Shown here in pieces: positions 1 to 11,710 of a stretch of DNA of 64,000 nt. Under the pieces are notes generated by a model. It saw only the letters and a list, made by a program, of their open reading frames with translations, was not told where the DNA came from and made no database searches. This DNA comes from Campanula takesimana (lineage: Eukaryota > Streptophyta > Magnoliopsida > Asterales > Campanulaceae). The stretch is from contig JAOWBW010000380.1 of the NCBI GenBank assembly GCA_026119855.1, forward strand, positions 620,001-684,000, given 5' to 3'. The stretch's first letter is position 1. Every line of letters begins with the position of its first letter. Made by a program: the position numbers and the translations under genes.

Positions 1-1935
1 TTTAAAATTCTTTTCGTACCCTTGATAAACTCAATTGCAAATGCGCACTTTATCAAGTAAGCGTTATGAAATGCGCCTAAGTGAGTGAGTGAAATGCACA
101 GCGGAATTTAGTAATGAAAATAGGCGCAAAGAGTGATAAAGGGGCGCACACACACTCTAAGTATTTTGGCTCAAAGTGGTTGAAATAAGGAACTAAGGCA
201 AATGAAATAACAACACAACACAATTCAGTTCAATCAATCTACAATGAGTAAACAAGCAAATAGTGAGTGAAGATAATAACTTGAAAGAAAATGACAAGAT
301 AATAACACAAGCTATTTGGAGAGGTTCGATCAATGAAAGATCTACGTCCTCTACCAAGATAGTTAGTCTTGGATTTCTAATGGAGATCTTATATAATGAG
401 TGAGTGTTATAAATTACAACTTTTGAGCTTTTACACAAACTCAAGATCTAATATTCTATGAATGAACAAATCCAAAACAATAACCGGTGTATCTCTAAAA
501 GATGGATCTAAGTGATCAAACTTAAAGAGGTGCGTGTGTGAATTTAGTATCAAGGCTCTTTAGATCTTTATGATTTAGAGCATAATGAAACTAAAGTGTT
601 ATAGCTTGAAGATCTGGGCTAAGGATGAAGGTATGAAGATGTTCTTGAGAAATTCTGGAAAAACGAAGGCAGTCTTCAAATCTTCAACAAATGCTTTGAG
701 AGAGAAATTCTTGAAATTCTTAGCAAAACTCAGCAACTTCAAAATGTTGAAGCTATGGGGTATTTATAGTGAACTTCAAAAAACTAGCCGTTGGAGATCC
801 TTGTGGATAAGATGAGCTGTCGCTCGTTGATTGGAGCATGCATATATTATGGCCATTTTGACACTCAACATAAATGTGACCGTTGTGAACACGTGTCAAC
901 AGATTAGGCGTATATGCATCTTTTAACCACCGTTGGATCATTGGCGTAATTTGAATTCTCTTCAAGTCTTTGAATCTTCAATAAACCACTGAGCGTTGAA
1001 TAAACACTTTGAGGCGCGTTGAGCCAAGAGGCGCATAAAGACTGCGCGCGCTAAGGCATATGGCGCATGGCGCGTAGAATCAAAATGAGGCGCATAGCAT
1101 TTCTTAGAAGAATGCTTATATGCGCGCGCTAGAAGGCGCATGGCGCATAGGCGCATGGCTCTACTCAAAATGTGATTTTCTTGAATCTTGATCTTCTTGC
1201 CCTATTTCTAAGCCTATTCTATAACAATGGACAACCTAAAAAAATGAAGTATAAATACTTCTTACATGAGGGTCTAAAGTCCATGAAATAAAACTTAGGT
1301 GATGGATCAATCAAATCTAATAAATCCTATTACATTAAAACTGAGATATATGTGGGCATACCCAACATAATATGTCGTTTGTTACAATTTACACATACAC
1401 ACACACACATATATCTAGTATGGCTACTCTCCAATAACAATATCACCATATATATTATCTCTCCCCCAAGAACACACAAACAACACGGTCATGGCCAGGT
1501 TGTAGGATCGCCCCCATGGCTCTCCTAGGCCCCCGGCCCCCTCCTAGATCCTATTTTGTGCTCTCTCTTTTGATATCCTAACTTTCTCCTACATAAAGTA
1601 AGTATGCGAATATTATGGTGGCTCTCACATATATTTATAGGGATACAAAACCTAATCCTAATCAAAACCTAATTACCCGGAGTATATTAGAGACGGAAGG
1701 AGTATAATTAATATTAAGAATTCTAATAACCTTAGAAAACCAATTCCTAAGGAAAAGATCCTTTTTCACTCAAACTTCAATGCCATGACCCACACCAAAC
1801 TTCTGAGATTCATTAGGTTCGGCCGAGGCCTTCATTAGGTTTGGCCGAACTCCTGCCTGCAATGTCTCCGTCCCGATTATTTGTCCCGGTTTTGACTCCT
1901 CGCTCCTCTACGATTTTGACCCCCGTCTTGGTTTT
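1..1935. other. Non-coding flank, probably old LTR-retroelement DNA
   Basis: No convincing gene. The stretch is AT-rich with a cluster of GGCGCAT/GCGCGC motifs around 1010-1160. Phrasing at 1-560 and 1390-1700 resembles plant LTR sequence, but I could not find paired ends. A degraded Stowaway-like end (GACGGAAGGAGTA) lies near 1693-1706. The copia element that follows inserted into this DNA. Small ORFs here have no recognisable domain. That the flank is itself an older retroelement is inference. Confidence 0.35.
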
Positions 1936-1940
1936 GACTC
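1936..1940. repeat. Target-site duplication, left (copia)
   Basis: GACTC immediately before the left LTR; the same five bases follow the right LTR at 9687-9691. Five bp is the usual length for LTR-retrotransposon integration. Confidence 0.85.
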
Positions 1941-2913
1941 TGAAATTGTATGTCAATGACTTTTTGAGAACAGATGTTACCTCAAGTGTTAAGTAACACC
2001 CCAGGTAACACACCCGACGGACAGAAAACACACACACAAAACTAAAAGAGTTTTGCAGCGGAAAATTAAATAGCACAAGAGATATATTTTTCTCAAGTTA
2101 TATAAATATAACTTAAGATTGCCCTTAGGCGAAAACTTTATATTTAATAAGTGTACCAAATACAAAGTCAAAAGGTTCCCTATAACTAATATGATATACT
2201 CTCTATGGAACCAAACTAAGAACAAAGTACAAGATTCTATTCTAACCAAAACTCACTCAAACCCGAAGTATTTGAGTGATAAAAGAGTGTATGGGAGAAA
2301 GAATCTTAAAGGAGCCAAGAGTACTTTGATCTTTGTGCTATGGATGTGTGATATTTTTGGCTTGTCTTCAATGTCTTCATCCAAGAAATTTATATAGCCA
2401 CAAATACTTAGAGGCTACACAAAGAAACAGCCATGGGCTGTTGTAAACGTGTGAGGAGAGTGGGAGATCATGTGTGAACTTCTTCTCCACAATCCAAGCT
2501 TGACTCGGTCCAACTTCCATAATTATCTCAACCGAATTCTTCTGTCCCAAGTCTAAGCTTCTCCTTCTTATACTCCATGCTTCCCATGCCTTGTACTTCA
2601 TCCATTTGATCAGCAACAAACCTTGGACTTGGTCTTCTCCATATTTAACATATTTAACACTTGTTAAATATGTTTTTAACTCCCTCATTTACTCGGCTTT
2701 TATGAGTAATTCTCCATCAATTTATTCTTCACGTTTTTAGCTTCTAAAATAACTTTATAATTACCTGAAATATGGAACAACATCTAGACAATAATATTAG
2801 GACATTAGTATAAAATTATATTAGAAATAACTGTCAAATTACAAAGTATTTTCGTCACAGCACTTAGACTGTCAGTGGCAACATCTGAGGTAACACCTCT
2901 GTCTGCACAAACA
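1941..2913 (-). repeat. Copia 3' LTR
   Basis: Near-identical to 8712-9686. Starts TGAAATTG and ends ACAAACA on the plus strand, giving TG...CA ends. It contains GGTAACA motifs near its left end and is followed by a polypurine tract on the internal side. Small ORFs in it are present in both LTRs and carry no domain; they are not genes. Confidence 0.88.
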
Positions 2914-2929
2914 ATCTCCCCCTTAATTT
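2914..2929 (-). other. Copia polypurine tract
   Basis: On the minus strand this reads AAATTAAGGGGGAGAT directly before the 3' LTR, the position and composition expected for the plus-strand primer of reverse transcription. Confidence 0.8.
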
Positions 2930-3325
2930 GAGATTTCTTTCCAATCTCCTATGTGTTGGTACCTGCAAAAACAAGTTTGCCATATAACAGTATAACAGAG
3001 CAATTCACCAATGATTAACTCCCCCTTAATCATGGAGTTAACCGAAACAACAAAGATTTACTTAATATACTAATTGTAAAGTAGAACCATGTTTAAAACA
3101 ATTAGTAGTTTAAAACAAAAAGTGAATCAAAGTTTTAAAATCCACAAAACCACAAGTCATAAACCAAAGCATAACCACCAAAGTATTAAAGTTCTAAATT
3201 AAGAACTAAAATACAAATTGTTTTAAAATCCAAACCACCACAAACGAAAATTGTTTTTGAAATCATTCAAAAGTACCATAAAAGCCATTGGCAACATCAA
3301 CCTTTAAACAAGGTTATTCTTCTTC

Positions 3326-3754
3326 TTATTCTTGTTCTCCATCATCTGGCTCATCACTAGTACCAGCATCTCCAGTAACATCTTCAGCAACACGAGCTGT
3401 ACCAATATCACCAACAGCATCAATAGCAGCACTAGTACCAGCACCAACATCTCCCCCAGGTTGGGAAGAAATTAAATTAATGAAGTCGATGGTGTCTTCT
3501 TTAATTGGAGGAAGAAGAGGCTTTTCTTTTGGGTTTCTTGGTGGCGGTAACAGGTGGTTGAGAGGCAGTCACACGGTTAGGGTAGATTGGACTGAAGTAG
3601 CAACCATGGAAGGATCATCGATGGACATGGCCATAGATGGAGAGATATTGGAAACCATGGGAGATATGTCCATAGGTGAAGTAACACCCGGGACAACACC
3701 CGGTGACTCCTCTTGAGGTACGGATTGGTTAGGGTTTTAGGAAGGTGAAGCCAT
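3326..3754 (-). pseudogene. Broken third ORF of the copia element
   Basis: Between the pol remnant and the 3' LTR, one minus-strand frame carries a Ser/Pro/Asp/Gly-rich, acidic low-complexity protein. A possible ATG at 3752-3754 is followed by an in-frame stop five codons later, and another stop interrupts the frame. The C-terminal part is rich in Gly, Asp, Ala and Thr and ends at a TAA at 3326-3328. Some copia lineages (Sireviruses) carry an extra ORF here, but I see no signal peptide or transmembrane segment, so I do not call it envelope-like. A plus-strand ORF over the same bases is a shadow. Confidence 0.4.
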
Positions 3755-4580
3755 AGTTGAATTTTGAGAGGTAGAAAAGGAGAATTTTTTGAGAAGGTTT
3801 TGAGAATTTTGGGAAGGTTGCTGTGAAAGAGAAAAGGCGATGAAGATGAGGGAGTATATAGGTGCGTTTGAGAGATAAAGAGAGAGTAAATAGGGATAGG
3901 ATTTTAGGAGGTTAAGGAATGTGAATTAAGAGAGGAAATTAATTTAAACTTAACTCTTATCATCTAAATTAACTAAGACCCCTATTTTTACTCACATTTA
4001 AACTATCCTAATTAAACTCCCCCTATTTACAAGCACACAAAACCAACTCCCTACACATCCGTTTTTTTTTTTTTTAATAAAGAAAACGAAAATAATAAAA
4101 AAATAAGAAAAACGAACGGGTAAAAAGAAGAAGTAACCGATCCCTCAAAAATTGAAGATAGACTCCATGATTTTAGGGATTTAGTTACTTGAAAATTTTA
4201 CCTCAAATAAAAAAGATTTGTTTAAAACTTTTTCAAAATTTTAAACTCTTTGAATAATAAAAAGACTTTCAAACTTTGAAAATTTAATAAACAAATTCGA
4301 AAATAAAAGAATAAAAAACTAATGTAGCACACACTAATGTGTTAATGGCAACGATGGTAACACTTAAGATATCATTCGTGATAAACATCCCTTGATAAAT
4401 TTAAAACAAGACATTTTAAGGTAAGCCTCATTTTTAAAACACTTGAGGCAGAGATATGCTTCTTTAATAAGCAATTGAGGCTTAACAAGCTTTTTCTTTA
4501 TTTTCAAGTATTTCAAACATAACAAGCTTGTTTTTAATTTAAGCATTTTTTAAACATATTAACACTTCTTTATCTACAAG

Positions 4581-4773
4581 GAAGCATCGTAGTAGCGAGC
4601 TCCGTGCCCCGAGTCCTTATAAAGTGTAAATATGCTTAGGTGATTTGTACCTTTCAAGTAGGATACACTGTAGCTGCGAGCTCCATGTTCCTAATACTTA
4701 GTACAAGTCACAAGATAACATCTCCCTTTGGCAAGAGTGCATCTTCGTAGCGAGCGTCGTGCCCCGAGCTACT
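4581..4773. repeat. Three dispersed direct repeats inside the copia 3' region
   Basis: The motif GTAGCGAGCTCCGTGCCCCG recurs in three diverged copies starting near 4590, 4669 and 4747, spaced about 80 bp, each with an upstream similar stretch (for example GCATCGTAG, ACACTGTAG and GCATCTTCGTAG). They lie in the non-coding part between the pol remnant and the polypurine tract. Confidence 0.6.
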
Positions 4774-5041
4774 AAGGAACTATTATCTTAGCTTTTTAGC
4801 CTTTATGTCTCCGATTTCATCAAAAAGTTAGTGACTTTGTCACTTTTGAGAACAAAGGGAATTTTATCAAAGATGTTACCTTAAGTGTTATCCTACCATA
4901 ACAAAAAGGTCAGTATGTACCACCGTCAATGGATAGAAAAAGCTACCCACTGACAGATTTAAAACAGAGAAACATAAAAAAAATTGATTTTTTTTAATAA
5001 AAAATAAAATATTATACAGCAACAAAGATGATCCAAGGGGT

Positions 5042-8000
5042 TTAAACAAGACACGGAACAAGAGACTTCTTCAAGTTAGAAAATCTCTTATGGTTAAAAA
5101 CTTGAATTAAATATTCATCTTTCAAAAAAATATTTTTAGAATCAAGCATAAAAAGAAAACATGAATGGTTTACCATGTCTCGATAATTAACCGGTTCCTT
5201 ACCTCTAGTTTGTATCCCTTCGTCTAATCTCCTTATCACTTGGGATATAGGATGATTCTTTTGAATCTTCAATGGGGGAACTCTTCTGATGGGATCATCT
5301 ACTCTATTGGAGTCCTCATTATTTTCATTTTCTGCAACTGGACTGACTTCTGGTGTTATCTCTGGTGTTGCCTCAGGTGCGGTAACACTGGGGCCAACAT
5401 CTGGTCCAGCACTTATGACAACATCTGATCCAACATAAATGTCAAATTCACTTTGAGGTTGTTCCATCTGTATCATGAGAGGATAATCACCTGGTTTATC
5501 TGTAACACTTAACAGATCGTCAAAAACAATGTTCACAGATTCTTGAATAGTTCCCAAGCTTAAATTATACACTCGATATGCATGATTGTCTTGAGAATAT
5601 CCAAGAAAAATTCCTTTATCACTCTTAGAGTAAAACTTAGCTAATTAATCCCAGTCTTTTAATATGAAACATACACACCCAAACACATGGAAGTAATGTA
5701 CATGTGGTTTCTTCCCATTCAAAATCTCATAGGGTGTCATTGTTAAACCAGGTCTTAGAAAGACTCTATTTGAAATGTGATAAGCCGTGCTCAAAGCTTC
5801 AGCCCAAAATCTTTTTGAAATCCGTTTTGAAAATAACATGACACGGGCCATATCAAGCATTGTCCTATTTTTCTTTTCGACCACCCCATTCCGTTGATGT
5901 GATTTTGATACCGAAAAATCATGGTTTATCCCCTTTTTCTTACAAAAAGTATAAAAGAAAACATTTGCAAATTCTTTTCCATGATTAGATCTTATAGGAA
6001 AAATAGGTGAGCAAAACATGTTTTTGATTTTGGAGTGCAAGAGTTTAAATTTATCTAAAGTTTCAGATTTTTCTCTTAGGAAATATACCCATGAAAACCT
6101 AGAGAAATCATCAACTATAACAAAAATATACCTCTTACCTCCCAGGCTTTGTATCTCGATTGGACCCATCAAGTCCATGTGCAAAAGCTGAAAACAATGT
6201 GTTGTCCCGAAGTGTTGCTCTTGGTGTTGGGCAGCACACTGGGTAACACGAGTCTCCTCATTTTTAAGGCAGTCTCCAAAAACCATTTTGTTCTTAAGAT
6301 TCAGTTTAGGGACTCCTTTGACAGCCTCAAACTTGATAAGGTTCTTCAAGTTTCGATAATGGGCATGTCCAAACTTTTGATGCCACAATGTTGTAACATC
6401 TATTTTTGCCAAATGGCACACCTGTTTGTCTTCAACAAGATAACAATTGTCACTTGATCTAATTCCTGTCATCACACAATTGTTATTACAATCAAAAACT
6501 TCACAAGTATTTTTATTGAATTTCACCTCTAAGTTGTCATCACAAAGTTGGCTAATACTAATTAAATTAGCTAGAAGCCCATCTACATGTAAGACATTCT
6601 TTAAGGCAGGAAAACCAGTCACATTTAGTGTCCCTTTTCCTATTATATTGCTTTTACTTCCACCACCATAAGTAACACAACCTCCTTGAAACGATTCATA
6701 GTCTTTCAAAAATAATTTTGTTCTCGTCATGTGACGTGAACATCCACTGTCAAAGTACCATGATCCTTCAATATTTGTTTTTAAGGAAGTGTAAACAACA
6801 TCGCATCTCAATTTAGATTTAGGTTTCCATGACTTCTTTTTTATGTTTTTGACCTTCTGACAGAATGTGTTATCTGAAGTGTTAGGTAACACTTCAGGTA
6901 ACACAGAATGACTGGATTGTTTCATTGAAAGAGTATTACACTTATTTTTAAAATGTCCAGAGGTGTGACAGTATTGTCACACTTTTCTTTTGTCAGAAGA
7001 GTCATTAGAGAAAGAATTTTGATCAAAAGCACGTTCTTTCACAAAACATATTTCATGTTCATCACAACTCAAAGAAGAAATAATTTTATCTAATGATTCT
7101 CGGAAACCAATACCTGCTTTGAGAGGCTTACTCAAATTGAGAATCTCATCCAGTTTGGATGATCTGGTGTTGATTTTCTTCAAGGTGGTTTCGGCTAAAG
7201 TCAATTTGGCCTTGACTTTCTCTAGCTCGGCATCCCTCTTGGATGCTTGAACTTCCAAGCGAGTCAAGTAGGCCTTGAGTCCGTCATTCATCTTGGTTAA
7301 AGTTTTAACCATTTTGTTCTCTTTCTTCCATTCCTTGAGCAACTCCTCATAAAGGTTCTTTAACCCAGCAATGAGTTCATCTTTGTTCAGCTCATCCTCT
7401 TGTGAACTTCTTGCATCAATGTTAGTGGAAACCATGAAACAAACATCGTTAGTTAAACTGAAATTGTTATACCTGACTGGTGTGGTCTCAGATGTTATCT
7501 CGGTGTGTATAACATCTGTCGTAACATGTTCAGTCTCCGAGTCACTTAATGTGACAAACATGTTCGTTTGGTCAGGTTCTACCTCCTGGACTGGTCCCTC
7601 ATCTTCATTGTCACTCAGGGATACCCATAGGTTCTTTCCTTTCTTCCGTAGAGTGTTGGCACACTCGTTTGTGTAATGACCCCATCCCGAACAAGCATGA
7701 CATTGAATTGAATCAATGTATTTGGGATCAGACCTTGATTGATCTGAGGATGCTCTACGCATAGGGGCTGACTTTTGAGTAGATGGGAACGTCCTTCTTG
7801 GCATCGAATCATACACCTTGGTTTGTTGCTCCTTTGCTTTTACCTGCATCTTTTCATTGTTAAACTTTTTAACCATATCATTATATTTTCTAGCAAGTAA
7901 AGCAACACTGGCATTTTCATCCAATTCTTCAAAAATTTCAGCTTCATCTTTTGAAAAATCTGAGGATTGCACTTTCAAAGCAATATTTTTTCCTTTAGAA

Positions 8001-8658
8001 GCCTCACTTTGTTCAAGGAGATTTGACTCAAAATTTTTCAAAATGCTCATTAAAGAATTGATGTTCATGGTAGAAAGATTGTGAGCTTCTTCAATAGATG
8101 AAACTTTCATATTGAATCTCTCGGGGAGAGTTCGAATAGCTTTTGAAACAAGTTGTTTGTTGGTAAAAGGTTCACCCAAAAGTTGACACTCATTTGCAAT
8201 ATCAAACAATTTTTCAAAATAAGATGAAATAGTTTCATTATCACTCATCCTCAACCTTTCAAATTTTCTAGTGAGAGTTCTATGCTTATTTTCACGCACA
8301 CTAGTATCACCTTCACAAAACCTTTGTAAAGTTTCCCATGCTTCTTGAGCAGTGGAACTATTTTGAATAAGTTTGAAAATATGCATATCAACCCACTCAA
8401 AATAGCATTAAGTGCTTTTTCATTGAAATTCGCTAGATTAATCTCTTCATTAGTCCACTCAGATTCAGGTTTGACTTGTACGTCACCATCTTCATCTGGA
8501 GGTAACATAGGAAGAGAGTAACCATTTGTTATAGATCGCCAAGCCCGAAGATCAATTGATTTGATATGCGAGCGTAGGCGGATCTTCCAATAAGCATAAT
8601 TTGAGCCATCTAAAACAGGAAGACGTTTCTGATTGGGATTAGCAGGATCGAAAGCCAT
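5042..8658 (-). pseudogene. Copia gag-protease-integrase polyprotein, broken and truncated
   Basis: Starts at an ATG (8656-8658) with a gag N-terminus (DGSNYAYWKIRLRSHI). A one-base deletion near 8393 shifts the frame; gag then continues from 8386, with a CCHC zinc knuckle (CHACSGWGHYTNEC) near 7690. A second knuckle near 6970 is lost because its first Cys codon is TGA (6977-6979). Protease shows DSGCSRHM near 6750. Pre-integrase (WHQKFGHAHYRNL) and the integrase core (HMDLMGP, VDDFSRF) follow to about 5650. A TAA at 5645-5647 interrupts the frame, which continues through a Pro/Glu-rich linker and ends around the start of reverse transcriptase. RT and RNase H are absent. Fragments from 8386, 6925 and 5572 are in one frame, so the breaks are point changes. 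Confidence 0.88.
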
Positions 8659-8696
8659 GAAAACTGGAACGAACCACTTAGTATGTCAAGTGACCG

Positions 8697-8709
8697 GGAT
8701 CTAGTGCCA
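8697..8709 (-). other. Copia primer-binding site
   Basis: Two bases inside the 5' LTR the minus strand reads TGGCACTAGATCC. It begins with the TGG expected of a sequence complementary to a tRNA 3' CCA end, with normal spacing. It is not the initiator-Met site usual in plant elements; the tRNA is not identified. Confidence 0.55.
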
Positions 8710-8711
8710 AT

Positions 8712-9686
8712 TGAAATTGTATGTCAATGACTTTCTGAGAACAGATGTTACCTCAAGTGTTAGGTAACACCCCAGGTAACACACCCGACGGACAGAAAGC
8801 ACACACATATAAATAAAAGAGTTTTGCAGTGGAAAATTAAATAGCAGAAGAGATATATTTTTCTCAAGTTATATAAATATAACTTGAGATTGCCCTTAGG
8901 CGAAAACTTTATATTTAATAAGTGTACCAAATACAAAGTCAAAAGGTTCCCTATAACTAATATGATATACTCTCTATGGAACCAAACTAAGAACAAATTA
9001 CAAGATTCTATCCTAACCAAAACTCACTCAAACCCGAAGTATTTGAGTGATAAAAGAGTGTATGGGAGAAAGAATCTTAAAGGAGCCAAGAGTACTTTGA
9101 TCTTTGTGCTATGGATGTGTGTGATATTTTTGGCTTGTCTTCAATGTCTTCATCCAAGCACTTTATATAGCCACAAATACTTGGGGGCTACACAAAGAAA
9201 CAGCCATGGGCTGTTGTAAACGTGTGAGGAGAGTGGGAGATCATGTGTGAACTTCTTCTCCACAATCCAAGCTTGACTCGGTCCAACTTCCATAATTATC
9301 TCAACCGAATTCTTCTTGCCCAAGTATAAGCTTCTCCTTCTTGTACTCCATGCTTCCCATGCCTTGTACTTCATCCATTTGATCAGCAACAAACCTTGGA
9401 CTTGGTCTTCTCCATATTTAACATATTTAACACATGTTAAATATGTTTGTAACTCCCTCATTTACTCGGCTTTTATGAGTAATTCTCCATCAATTTATTC
9501 TTCACGTTTTTAGCTCCTAAAATAACTTTATAATTACCTGAAATATGGATCAACATCTAGACAATAATATTAGGACATTAGTATAAAATTATATTAGAAA
9601 GAAATGTCAAATTACAAAGTATTTTTGTCACATCACTTAGACTGTTAGTGGAAACATCTGAGGTAACACCTCTGTCTGCACTAACA
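8712..9686 (-). repeat. Copia 5' LTR
   Basis: Partner of 1941-2913, ending CTAACA, followed directly by the second GACTC. The few differences from the left LTR are single bases and 1-4 base indels (for example ACAAACA/CTAACA at the end). Confidence 0.88.
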
Positions 9687-9691
9687 GACTC
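9687..9691. repeat. Target-site duplication, right (copia)
   Basis: GACTC, matching 1936-1940. Confidence 0.85.
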
Positions 9692-10290
9692 CAATCCCAA
9701 CAATTCATACATGTAGAAGACCGCAATAACCACAGGTCTAAGGATTCAAATGTTATAACTATTTTGAGATTTCAATATGACATTTGATCATGACATAAAT
9801 CTCATGACGGATCAATTCAGCACCTTGTTCACCAGCAACTGCCTACAATTTTAATCCACACCACAACGTATATGATCATCATATAATCAACCTTTAAACT
9901 TGTATTAGTTCTTCATAATTAAACTTGTACTAGTTCTTCATAAGTTACTAGGGACGGAGAGTATTATAAACTATACATGTAACAACAAATAATAATCATA
10001 AAACATGTAACATCCCTTTATAAATGAAACTAATGATAACATCTAACGTTTTAATCGCGCGTCTAGGGCATAAACACCAATATTTTTTACGTTGGGTAGC
10101 ATATGTTCTATATTGTGCAGACAACGTTTTACAAAAAGTTAGTAAGATTTTCACATGACTGGAACGCTAGAGCAGTTTCAGATATTAGCCCGCGAAAGAA
10201 GAAGATGGAGTAATGTGGTAAAAGAAAATCAACCTTTCCAGAGTAATTTAACAGCAATAGCTTTAAGGCTCAATTCAAGTCGGCGACTAT
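9692..10290. other. Intergenic, no gene seen
   Basis: Continuation of the DNA into which the copia element inserted. It contains a short GGGACGGAGAGTA Stowaway-like end near 9952-9964. No ORF with recognisable content. Confidence 0.5.
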
Positions 10291-10480
10291 GGTTAAAAGG
10301 AGATGAGATCTTTTGTACTACCGTTTATGTACCACTTGTGTACCACATATAATCCAATGGTTATAAGCTATTAAAACTGATATGATTATAATATAAAAAA
10401 TGATGCATAACCGTTAGATTTCTTATGGTACACAAGTGATATACAAAAGTGATACAGAAGATTTCATCTCGGTTAAAAGG
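10291..10480. mobile_element. 170-bp Mutator-like MITE with 10-bp target duplication
   Basis: GGTTAAAAGG occurs on both sides (10291-10300, 10471-10480). The element between them has imperfect inverted ends (AGATGAGATCTTTTGTAC and the complement of ATACAGAAGATTTCATCTC). A 9-10 bp duplication is typical of the Mutator superfamily. It is similar throughout to the element at 30864-31012, including a shared middle (ATCCAATGGTTATAAG). No coding capacity. Confidence 0.75.
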
Positions 10481-10707
10481 ACATGTATTGTAATTGAAGG
10501 GGATCCTTTCCTTGAATTTGTGATCTTTATCTTTATTAACTTATCAACATTTCATCATGAAATTATCTTTGAAAAAACAAAACACAAAACATTTACATCG
10601 GAATAAATAGTATTTTGGACATTATCTCCTTAACACACTTAAATATTCATTTATTTTTAATTATTTCATTAATAAGCGTGTAAAACTCATGTAACGCACA
10701 GAACATG

Positions 10708-10997
10708 TACAGTGGGAGTTTTTTTTAGAGGTTTTTATTTTTATGAAAGAGTTTTTTAAATTTATTTATTATAGTAGAGATATTGAAAAAGCTATTTATT
10801 AAAGAGCAGTTCTTTCTAAAAAGAGCTCTTTATATGAGCTATTCCATTAATCTTCACAAAATCCCCATGTTGGCCATTAAATTTTAAGAGCTCTACCATT
10901 GTAGAAGAAGCTTTAAGCTTTTTATATGTTGACTTTGCATGTGGGGAACCCAAATAAAATAAATTAAAAAAAGCTATATCATTGTAGATGCTCTTAG
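10708..10997. mobile_element. MITE, ACAATGGGAGCT family, copy 1
   Basis: Begins near ACAGTGGGAGTTTT and ends TCATTGTAGATGCTCTTAG. It shares these ends and internal phrases (ACCATTGTAGAAGAAGCTTT, TTTTTATATGTTGACTT) with 12500-12736 and 34328-34709. The ends are inverted relative to each other. Superfamily not determined. Confidence 0.6.
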
Positions 10998-11700
10998 CTA
11001 GACTTTGGTGGTACGGAGGGAGTATTTCCTAGCGTGGCAACTGTTTTGACTATGGTGGTACGGAGGGAGCAGTTCTTTCTAGAAAGAGCTCTTTATAAAA
11101 ATTTGATTATGTTCATAAAAATTTAACTATCGTTAATGATAATATTTTTATAGTGCATAAATAACACTTTTAATTTTTTTTAATGCAGATGATTATTTTT
11201 TATAAAAAATGAATTTTTAATTGTTTTGACAAATAAAGTACTGTACAGTACTTGTTAACTACTTCCTAGAAAACAAACCACCTAATCAGAGTGAACATGA
11301 TATTTATATCCCGTGAAAGAGGAAACAAATGTAGATGGCACATTGCATTCAGCTTGAAAAGGAAAGCTCCAATTTTATTTTATTTTTAAAAGTAATTATA
11401 TATTTTTTGATTATTCTCCAGAAAATTTTAATGACAAAACAAAATACATGTTATGCTCACTTCCAATATTTTTTTCATTTGCTATTTAATGTGCTCAATT
11501 CGTCTCTAAATAGATTATCTATTTTCCTTCAAAGAACATCTTTAAAATGATTAGTTTTATAAAATTTCATGACAAAATGTATAAATAATATTATTATTAA
11601 TTTATTAATTTTAAAAGTATATAATGAATTGATAAAAACTATGTTTTTTTAACAAATAGACATCATTTTAAGATAAACATATCTAAAAAATAGATAGGCA
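10708..11700. repeat. Segmental duplication, copy 1 (intact)
   Basis: About 1 kb that matches 12500-13270 and then 15872-16085, in the same order and orientation. Shared landmarks include AGATGGCACATTGCATTCAG (11334 and 13120) and AATTCGTCTCTAAATAGAT (about 11497 and 15886). Copy 2 is therefore interrupted by about 2.6 kb. No gene inside. Confidence 0.75.
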
Positions 11701-11710
11701 TAATTCCACG

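Larger units (their letters stand above)
1936..9691 (-). mobile_element. Ty1/copia LTR retrotransposon, RT-deleted, with target duplication
   Basis: Complete insertion bounded by the 5-bp direct repeat GACTC (1936-1940 and 9687-9691). Two LTRs of about 973 and 975 bp are the same sequence with few differences, beginning TGAAATTGTATG and ending AACA on the plus strand. The element reads right to left: 5' LTR, primer site, gag-protease-integrase, a long non-coding part with a broken third ORF, polypurine tract, 3' LTR. The domain order protease-integrase marks it as Ty1/copia. Reverse transcriptase and RNase H, which should follow integrase, are missing, so it cannot move on its own. LTR similarity suggests a fairly recent insertion. 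Confidence 0.9.

Noticed and set aside
585..1168. Several 60-76 codon ORFs on both strands
   Set aside because: Overlap in opposite strands, no recognisable content, located in retroelement-like flank.
3288..3716. Plus-strand 142-codon Ser/Pro/Thr-rich ORF
   Set aside because: Low complexity and antisense to the copia element; the minus-strand frame fits the element better.
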